From JAWKUK01 sp041398605 (GTDB lineage: Bacteria; Planctomycetota; UBA1135; GCA-002686595), in assembly GCA_041398605.1 (NCBI GenBank), contig JAWKUK010000040.1:1-12177 (forward strand): DNA of 12,177 nt. Reading direction: 5' to 3'. Shown here in pieces: positions 6,886 to 12,177 of the stretch. Position numbers and translations under genes: made by a program. The first letter of the stretch is position 1. Every line of letters starts with the position of its first letter. The notes beneath the pieces are model-generated. The model worked only from the letters and a program-made list of their open reading frames with translations, did not search any database and was not told where the DNA came from.

Positions 6886-8217
6886 GTGCGGTGGCCATAC
6901 TTCGTCCTCCTCGCGCTGCTGATCGCGGCAGCGAGCTCGCTCGTTGGCCCGTGTCGGCCGTTCGAGCGCCAGCTCGAAGCGCCCCTCGCGCCTGCGGACG
7001 GGCGCGGCTGGGTCACGGGGATCGAGGGCCTCTACGGCGTTGCGCGCGAGGCGGCACGCGGCAGCGCTCCCGGGCCAAAGGCGCCGGACATCGGGGCCAT
7101 CGGCTATGCACAGGGCAGCGAAGCGCCGCGCGCCGCACGAGGCGACACGGGCAGCGCCACAGCGCGCTTCGACGTCGCGCGCACGCAGCCGGGTGTCAAC
7201 TTGATGACGTCAGGCGATCGGGCGCGCGCGGAGCTACGCGCGCTCGATGACACGCTGCTGCACGCTTGGGAGGTCCCGTACTCCGCGCACGACGGCCTCC
7301 CGCCGCTGGAGGGTCCGCACCAGCTCGCGTGGCGGCGTGTCGCGTTGCTGGACGACGGCGGGCTGCTCGCGATCCATGACGGGCGCGCGCTGCTCCGGAT
7401 CGACGCGGACTCGCGCCCGGTCTGGGCCCTCGGCATTCGCGCGCACCACGACCTCGCGCTCGACCTCGGCGCAGCGGCCGGCCCGCGTGTCCACGTTCTG
7501 ACACGCGCTGAGCGGGTCGTCCCAGCGGTCAACCCCAAGACGCCCGTGATCGATGACCGCGTCGCGACGCTGGACCTCGACGGCAACGTGCTGCGCGAGT
7601 TTTCACTGTGGGACGCGTTCACAAAGAGCGCTTGGGGACCGATGCTCCAAGACTTGACCGTCCGCGAAGGCGACGTGATGCACTCGAACTCGATCGAGCT
7701 GCTCGACGGGCAGCTCGCCGAGCGCCACCCCGCGTTCGCCGCGGGGAACTGGCTGATCTGTATGCGCGACCTCGACCTCATCGTCGTCGTCGACCCAGAG
7801 GCAGAGCGGGTCGTATGGCTCGCGACCGGACCTTGGCGCGGCCCCCATCACCCGACGGTCACCGCGCGCGGCACGGTGCTGCTGTTCGACAACCTAGGCA
7901 ATGACGGCGACTCGCGCCTCCTTGAGCTGGAGGTGACCTCCGGCGCGATCGTGTCGGCCTGGTCGCCGGAGGACCCGACGCAGTTCTCGAGCCAGTTTTG
8001 CGGCGTGGCCGCACCGCTCGCGAACGGCAACGTCCTCGTCACGGAGTCGTGCCGTGGGCGCGCGTTCGAGCTCACGCCAAACGGCGACCTCGTCTGGGAG
8101 TACCTCTCGCCGCGCCGCGCGGGCCCTCTCGACCGCTTCGTGGCCGCGCTGTTCGAGGTCGAGCGCCTCGCCGAGGACCTGCCGGGTGTGCGCGCGGCGC
8201 TCGACACAGCGCGCTGA
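6886..8217 (+). CDS. Membrane-anchored arylsulfotransferase (ASST)-like beta-propeller protein
   Basis: This 443-residue protein resembles the bacterial arylsulfotransferase (aryl-sulfate sulfotransferase) family, periplasmic beta-propeller enzymes that move sulfate between phenolic compounds through a histidine intermediate. Residues 4-22 form a hydrophobic N-terminal segment; C23 is preceded by P, so it is not a proper lipobox and an uncleaved anchor or signal peptide is likely. Residues 40-120 are a low-complexity linker-like stretch. The propeller follows from about 145, with repeating DGG/DG-N turns. Histidine motifs are in the family's usual order: AHHDL (186-190), VMHSNSIEL (264-273) and GPHHPTVTARGTVLLFDN (319-336). 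Later blades include NGNVLVTES (380-388) and PNGDLVWEY (398-406). Which histidine is catalytic cannot be fixed without alignment. The GTG at 6886 is the only start that includes the hydrophobic segment; no Shine-Dalgarno is obvious. No dsbA/dsbB-like genes are adjacent, unlike the enterobacterial assT cluster. Many planctomycete members are uncharacterised. Confidence 0.82.
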   Translation: MRWPYFVLLALLIAAASSLVGPCRPFERQLEAPLAPADGRGWVTGIEGLYGVAREAARGSAPGPKAPDIGAIGYAQGSEAPRAARGDTGSATARFDVARTQPGVNLMTSGDRARAELRALDDTLLHAWEVPYSAHDGLPPLEGPHQLAWRRVALLDDGGLLAIHDGRALLRIDADSRPVWALGIRAHHDLALDLGAAAGPRVHVLTRAERVVPAVNPKTPVIDDRVATLDLDGNVLREFSLWDAFTKSAWGPMLQDLTVREGDVMHSNSIELLDGQLAERHPAFAAGNWLICMRDLDLIVVVDPEAERVVWLATGPWRGPHHPTVTARGTVLLFDNLGNDGDSRLLELEVTSGAIVSAWSPEDPTQFSSQFCGVAAPLANGNVLVTESCRGRAFELTPNGDLVWEYLSPRRAGPLDRFVAALFEVERLAEDLPGVRAALDTAR

Positions 8218-8238
8218 GGGCATGCCCCGGGCTGGGCG

Positions 8239-9315
8239 TCAACGCTCCGAGCGGCGCCATACCCAGTGGCCTTCGCCGTTGGCGTACGTCGCCTCTGCCG
8301 CGACCTCACCCGACTCGTCCCACAGGCGCTGCACACCGGTGGGCGCGCCCGCCACGAAGTTGGCCTCCGCGCGCGGCGTCCCGTCAGCGAAGTAGGCCGC
8401 GCGCGCCTGCGGCACGCCGTCGACATAGACCTGCTCCCAGACCTTCTTGCCGTCGGCGTCGAACCCTGTGTGCGCGCCGACCGGAGAGCCGGCCACGAAC
8501 AGGCCGGACTGTCGGACGCGACCGTTGGGGTGATAGTGCAGGACCTCGCCCTCGAGCCGCCCCTGGACGTAGTTCCCCGTCCAGAAGAGCTGGCCCGACT
8601 CGTTCCATTGGCTGCGCGGGCCAGAGATCTCGCCCTTGAGGTAGAACGTCTCCTCGCGCATCGCACCGCTCGGCGAATAGACGCGGTGCATGCCCTCCGG
8701 GCGCCCTCCCTCGAAGCGGCCCTCGCAGGCCAGCTGGCCGCCTTCGAACCACTTGCGGTGGAGGCCCTGGCGTTGCCCGGCGCGCCACTCGCCTTCTTCA
8801 GCGAGCGCTCCGTCCGCGTACCAGCGCGTGTGCAAGCCCGTCTCTTTGCCCTCGCTGAATTCGCCCCGTGACTCGGGCGCGCCGCTCTCGAACCAGCGCA
8901 GCCAGAGGCCGTGCTTCACGCCTTTCTTGTAGACCCCGCGCCAGAGCGGGATCGCGTTCCGGCCAAAGCCCGTCCACTCTCCGACGCGACCCGATTCGGG
9001 CACGTTCGTCCGATCGATGAGGCAATCCACGTCCGTGACTGCGCCGCCGCGCTCGAACGAACCTTGGACCTGGACCTCGCCGTTCGGATACCAAAAGGTC
9101 CAACGGCCCTGGGTCGCGACGCCACCGTCCTCCAACGTGACGATCTTGCCGCGATAGCGGATGCGCTCGTTCTGATAGCGGGCCTCGACCGACTTCGTGG
9201 CCGGTCCGCAGCCCATCAAGGAGACGAGCGAGACGAGCGCGAGGGCAAACGCGCCACGGACGAGGCCAACGCTCGGGCGAGCGCTGGAGCTGGAGCTGGG
9301 GCTGAGGGTGCGCAT
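8239..9315 (-). CDS. MORN-repeat (YwqK-type) outer-membrane lipoprotein
   Basis: This 358-residue protein begins with a lipoprotein signal: a hydrophobic stretch at 17-35 and a lipobox SLMGC with C36 as the lipidated residue, followed by G, which does not signal inner-membrane retention. From about residue 67 to the end it consists of about ten copies of a roughly 23-residue MORN_2-type repeat with the pattern G-x4-W/Y-x3-G-x7-F/Y-x2-G. Examples are GLHTRWYADGALAEEGEWRAG and neighbouring units (150-290). The first repeats are less regular and contain C108. Such proteins are often labelled 'YwqK family toxin-antitoxin antitoxin', but no toxin gene is next to it and that label should not be taken as function; a surface or scaffold role is as likely. 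I chose the ATG at 9315 because it directly precedes the signal; a longer frame to 9450 adds only non-signal sequence overlapping the protease gene. It ends 21 bases from the convergent ASST-like stop and lies 94 bases downstream of the protease gene on the same strand. Confidence 0.9.
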   Translation of the reverse strand: MRTLSPSSSSSARPSVGLVRGAFALALVSLVSLMGCGPATKSVEARYQNERIRYRGKIVTLEDGGVATQGRWTFWYPNGEVQVQGSFERGGAVTDVDCLIDRTNVPESGRVGEWTGFGRNAIPLWRGVYKKGVKHGLWLRWFESGAPESRGEFSEGKETGLHTRWYADGALAEEGEWRAGQRQGLHRKWFEGGQLACEGRFEGGRPEGMHRVYSPSGAMREETFYLKGEISGPRSQWNESGQLFWTGNYVQGRLEGEVLHYHPNGRVRQSGLFVAGSPVGAHTGFDADGKKVWEQVYVDGVPQARAAYFADGTPRAEANFVAGAPTGVQRLWDESGEVAAEATYANGEGHWVWRRSER

Positions 9316-9409
9316 CGGGGTCGATTGCGGTGTCGTCCACCCGACGCACGCCACTTGACGGCGAGTCGGAGAACGGCCCCCCGCGGCCTCGCTCCCGTCG
9401 CGAATTGGC

Positions 9410-10708
9410 TCAGTTCGCGACGATCGACACGACGCGCCGCCCCGCGGCACCGACGACGTCCAAGACCTGCGTCTGCCCCGCCGGCGCGCCGTGCAGCGCC
9501 CGATCCAAGTCGTCGCGGTTCGTGATCGGCTGCCCGTCGATGCCCACGATGATGTCGCGCACCGCGAGCTGCTTCAGGCCGTCTTGGCGGCGTCCCTCCA
9601 GCATGCCGCGCAGGCCAGCGAGCGCGGCGGGGGTCTCGTCCTCGACGATCGCGACCAACACCCCCTCCGTTGGCACGACGGAGAGCCACTCGGCCTTCTG
9701 GGCGTCACCCTCGCGCCGCAAGAGCGCGAGGAGCTCCCTGCTCTTCGTGTCGCTCGCCAACACGACGCCGAGCCGCGGGAACCACTCGAACCCTTCACGC
9801 ATGATCTCGGGGACCACGGCCTGCACGAGGTCGATCGGCAGCGCAAACGCGAGCCCCGCCCCGTAGTTCGCCTCACCGTGCGCCGCCATGCAAATCCCCA
9901 CGAGCCGGCCGGACGAGTCCAGCAACGGACCGCCGGACGAACCCGGATGGATGTCCGCGTCCGTCTGGATGACGCCTTCGAGCACGAGCCCTTTCGGCGT
10001 ACGGATGGCGCGCTCGAGGCCGCTCACGATGCCGCTCGACAACGTGTGACCGAGCCCGTACGGGAACCCGATCGAGTACACGCGCTGGCCGACGACCAGC
10101 TCGGCCGAGCGACCGTAACGCAGCGTCTCGAGCTCGTCGACTGGGCGGTCGATGCGCATCACCGCGAGGTCGAAGTTCTCGTCGTAGCCGACGAGCCAAG
10201 CGTCGTGCACGGAGCCGTCAGGCAGGGTCACCGTCGCGGCATTGGCCCCCTCGACGACGTGATAGTTGGTGACGATGTGGCCCTGCGTATCCCAGAGGAT
10301 GCCAGAGCCAGTCCCTTGGACGTGCTCGCCAGCCGTGACGTGCGTGGGCCCCTCCTGTTCACGCAGGATGCTCGAGACGAGGCACACCGAGCGCGTCGAC
10401 TCTCGGAAGAGCTCGATCGCTCGCGCTTCGTCAGCCCCGTACGGCACCGCCTGTGACACGGGCCGCAGCTCGTAGCGCGCGAGCGGCCCCTCGGGCTCGG
10501 GCGGGCGCGCAGGCAGCGCGACCTCGCGGGCCGCGCCGTGGTGGGGATCGAGCGCTCCGCTGGGCGCCCCGAAGAGGTCCGGCCGGAAGCGCAGCAGCAG
10601 CGCGAGCGCAGTGACGAGCGAGAGCGCGGTCACGAGGAAGGTGACGAGCGCGTTGCCCGCCCGGGCAAGCCGGCGGCTGGGGACGAGGGTCGAGGTGCGA
10701 GGTGCCAC
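9410..10708 (-). CDS. HtrA/DegS-like membrane-anchored serine protease with PDZ domain
   Basis: This 432-residue protein is an S1C (HtrA/Deg) envelope protease that degrades or clips misfolded or signalling proteins outside the cytoplasm. A single membrane anchor (about 18-40) is followed by a Pro/Ala-rich linker to about 90. The trypsin-like domain runs about 95-300 with H150 in TNYHVV, D180 in NFDLAVMRI and nucleophile S258 in HPGSSGGPL. The last motif departs slightly from the common NPGNSGGPL but keeps the catalytic GxSGGP core. One PDZ domain fills about 305-432 (VLVAIVEDETPAALAGL, VRDIIVGIDGQPI, LDRALHGAPAGQ). Anchor, protease and one PDZ is the DegS-type layout rather than two-PDZ DegP. 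Start is GTG at 10708; a weak AAGG lies four bases upstream. The MORN lipoprotein gene follows 94 bases downstream on the same strand and may be cotranscribed. The MATE gene diverges upstream. Confidence 0.94.
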   Translation of the reverse strand: MAPRTSTLVPSRRLARAGNALVTFLVTALSLVTALALLLRFRPDLFGAPSGALDPHHGAAREVALPARPPEPEGPLARYELRPVSQAVPYGADEARAIELFRESTRSVCLVSSILREQEGPTHVTAGEHVQGTGSGILWDTQGHIVTNYHVVEGANAATVTLPDGSVHDAWLVGYDENFDLAVMRIDRPVDELETLRYGRSAELVVGQRVYSIGFPYGLGHTLSSGIVSGLERAIRTPKGLVLEGVIQTDADIHPGSSGGPLLDSSGRLVGICMAAHGEANYGAGLAFALPIDLVQAVVPEIMREGFEWFPRLGVVLASDTKSRELLALLRREGDAQKAEWLSVVPTEGVLVAIVEDETPAALAGLRGMLEGRRQDGLKQLAVRDIIVGIDGQPITNRDDLDRALHGAPAGQTQVLDVVGAAGRRVVSIVAN

Positions 10709-10820
10709 GCGGCCTTAGACGGTACGACGTGACCGCGCGCCACGCTCTCCCCATTGATGGATCTCGGGCCGAGGGCGCGGCGGCGGCGGCTCGGATATCG
10801 TGGTGGGTTCGCGACGCGCC
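10709..10820. promoter_or_regulatory. Divergent intergenic region between htrA-like and MATE genes
   Basis: These 112 bases must contain the start signals of both the leftward protease gene and the rightward MATE gene. I see a short dyad CTCGG-G-CCGAG at 10763-10773 and a small CGG trinucleotide run just after it. No -35/-10 pair convinces me. Confidence 0.4.
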
Positions 10821-12177
10821 ATGCAACCCAATCTCCGCCACGAGACGAACGTCCTCATGCGCCTCGCCTGGCCGATCGTTCTCACGAACCTCGGCTGGAT
10901 GATGCTGGGCACGGTCGACACGGTGATGCTCGGCGCGCTGTCCAAGGAGGCGCTCGCGGCATCGCTCCTCGGCAACGTCTGGGTGCACCTCACGCAGATC
11001 GCGGCCATGGGTGTGCTGATGGGGATGGACCCCTTGGTGACACAAGGGCACGGCGCCCGTGACCGGCGCAAGCTCGCCTTGGCGCTGCAACGCGGGCTCG
11101 TCGTCGCGGCGGCCCTGGCCCTGCCGTTGACGCTGTCGCGCTTCTTCACGGCAGAGGTGCTGGGCGCGTTCCGCGCGCTCGCCGAGCGCCTGGGTGGGCC
11201 GGGGGCCGCGGCCGGCTTCGAGCCCTCGATCGCCATCGACGCCGAGCGTTACGCGCTCGCGCAGGCGGCGGCCGAGCCGTTCTTCCTCGCGTACATCGTC
11301 CAGCGCCAGTACTTGCAGGGCCGCGGCATCGTGCGCCCCGCGCTCTTCGTCACGCTCATCGCGATCGCGATGAACGCGATGTTGAACCAGCTTCTGATCT
11401 TCGAGCTCGGGTACGGCATCGTTGGCGCGGGCATCGCGACCGCGTTGACGCGCGTGTTCTTGGCGTTGGGGCTCGTGTTCGTGATCCGCCGCTTCGAGCT
11501 CCATCGCGGCGCCTGGATCCCTTGGAGCCGCGCGTCGTTCCGGAGGCTCGGCGAGATCCTGCGCTTTGGGCTGCCCGTCGGCGCGCACTTTGCGATCGAG
11601 GTCGGCGCGTTTGGGCTCTCCGTGCTGCTCGCCGGGCTCTTGGGCGTCGTCGCGACCGCGGCGCACGGCATCGCAGTGAACATCGCCAGCTTGACGTTCA
11701 TGGCGCCGCTCGGCATTTCACTCGCAGCCGTGACCCGCGTCGGGAACCTCATCGGTGAGGGCCGACGCGCGCTCGCTCAGCGCTCGGCCTGGCTCGCGAT
11801 CGGACTCGGCGCCGGCGTGATGGCGTGCGCGGCGCTCGCTTTATTGTTGCTCCGCAAGCTCGTCCCGCACTTGTACAGCGACGAGCCCGAGGTCATCGCC
11901 GCGACGGCGGCCGTGCTGCCCATCGCCGCCGCGTTCCAAGTCTTCGACGGAGCGCAGGTGGTCGGCGGCGGCGTGCTCCGCGGCATGGGCAAGACGCTGC
12001 CGCCGGCGGTCTTCAACTTCATCGCCTGGTATGGCGTCGGCTTGCCGCTGGCCTGGTACTGGGGCATCACATGCGGCCATGGGCTCGCGGGGATCTGGTG
12101 GGGGCTCGCCCTCGGCCTCGCCTCCGTGGCGCTGCTCCTCTGCGCCTGGATCCTCCGCTTCGGCCCCGCGCACGAGG
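10821..12177 (+). CDS. MATE-family multidrug efflux transporter, C-terminus cut by right edge
   Basis: From the ATG at 10821 the frame is open for 452 codons to the window end without a stop. MATE proteins (NorM/DinF type, usually about 440-480 residues, 12 membrane helices) export cationic drugs and metabolites in exchange for Na+ or H+, so probably only a few residues are missing. First half: LAWPIVLTNLGWMMLGTVDTVMLG (15-38) and MDPLVTQGHGARD (69-81). Second half: LRFGLPVGAHFAIE (257-270), MAPLGISLAAVTRVGNLIGEGR (304-325) and GGGVLRGMGKT (382-392). These are the expected repeated MatE signatures. A loop of about 20 extra Gly/Ala-rich residues (AERLGGPGAAAGFEPSIAID, 121-140) precedes the fourth helix, compared with typical NorM. 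The gene diverges from the protease across a 112-base spacer. No strong Shine-Dalgarno is visible; the ATG is chosen because helix 1 follows directly. Confidence 0.93.
   Translation, partial: MQPNLRHETNVLMRLAWPIVLTNLGWMMLGTVDTVMLGALSKEALAASLLGNVWVHLTQIAAMGVLMGMDPLVTQGHGARDRRKLALALQRGLVVAAALALPLTLSRFFTAEVLGAFRALAERLGGPGAAAGFEPSIAIDAERYALAQAAAEPFFLAYIVQRQYLQGRGIVRPALFVTLIAIAMNAMLNQLLIFELGYGIVGAGIATALTRVFLALGLVFVIRRFELHRGAWIPWSRASFRRLGEILRFGLPVGAHFAIEVGAFGLSVLLAGLLGVVATAAHGIAVNIASLTFMAPLGISLAAVTRVGNLIGEGRRALAQRSAWLAIGLGAGVMACAALALLLLRKLVPHLYSDEPEVIAATAAVLPIAAAFQVFDGAQVVGGGVLRGMGKTLPPAVFNFIAWYGVGLPLAWYWGITCGHGLAGIWWGLALGLASVALLLCAWILRFGPAHE

Noticed and set aside
8218..8238. GGGCATGCCC palindrome (8218-8227) in the 21-base gap between convergent genes, considered as a shared terminator
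   Set aside because: It has only 10 bases with no loop, and no T-run on either side; too weak to call.
8239..9315. YwqK-type antitoxin of a toxin-antitoxin system
   Set aside because: The lipobox, the repeat-only composition and the absence of a toxin gene alongside argue against a classical toxin-antitoxin role.
9316..9450. N-terminal extension of the MORN lipoprotein to 9450
   Set aside because: It overlaps the protease gene and would bury the lipoprotein signal about 60 residues inside.
10431..11666. Long minus-strand frame opposite the MATE gene and running into the protease gene
   Set aside because: Its His/Glu/Arg-rich translation is typical of antisense of a hydrophobic GC-rich gene; the plus strand has clear MATE motifs.

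Overview
The window is a GC-rich stretch (roughly 70% by eye, with strong G/C preference at third codon positions) of an ordinary-looking bacterial chromosome. It holds nine protein-coding genes, two of them cut by the window edges. The best taxonomic clue is the gene at the left edge, a secreted PSCyt1 (cytochrome-like, CxxCH) plus DUF1549 protein, a type greatly expanded in Planctomycetota and rarer elsewhere. The arylsulfotransferase-like and MORN-repeat lipoprotein genes fit a high-GC planctomycete, but a myxobacterium-like host cannot be excluded from the sequence alone.

Layout, left to right. Positions 1-1048 (minus) carry the N-terminal 349 residues of the PSCyt1/DUF1549 protein; the rest lies beyond the left edge. 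Positions 1049-1758 hold about 700 bases with no convincing gene: very GC-rich sequence with short tandem repeats, then a small AT-richer island with a symmetric palindrome. Positions 1759-5185 (plus) form a tight three-gene operon, joined by two 4-base start/stop overlaps: a PadR-family regulator, a MacB/LolD-type ABC ATPase and a two-copy FtsX-like permease. After a 110-base spacer with a hairpin and a 20-base perfect palindrome comes a secreted alpha/beta-hydrolase of the tripeptidyl-aminopeptidase/proline-iminopeptidase type (5296-6780, plus). It is followed by a membrane-anchored arylsulfotransferase-like beta-propeller protein (6886-8217, plus). Two minus-strand genes converge on it: an HtrA/DegS-like membrane-anchored serine protease (10708-9410) and, downstream, a MORN-repeat lipoprotein (9315-8239). 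A MATE-family multidrug efflux transporter (10821 onward, plus) runs off the right edge, probably missing only its last few residues.

How they may work together: the PadR-ABC-FtsX operon is a self-contained regulated export or lipid/peptide-handling unit, and the palindrome upstream of padR is the natural candidate for its operator. Nearly every other product acts outside the cytoplasm (secreted cytochrome-like protein, secreted hydrolase, anchored sulfotransferase-like protein, envelope protease, lipoprotein, efflux pump), so the region has an envelope and export flavour. Apart from the operon there is no strong sign that the genes form one system. I found no tRNA, rRNA, CRISPR array, insertion sequence, integrase or prophage gene, and nothing that I would call a new defence or mobile system.
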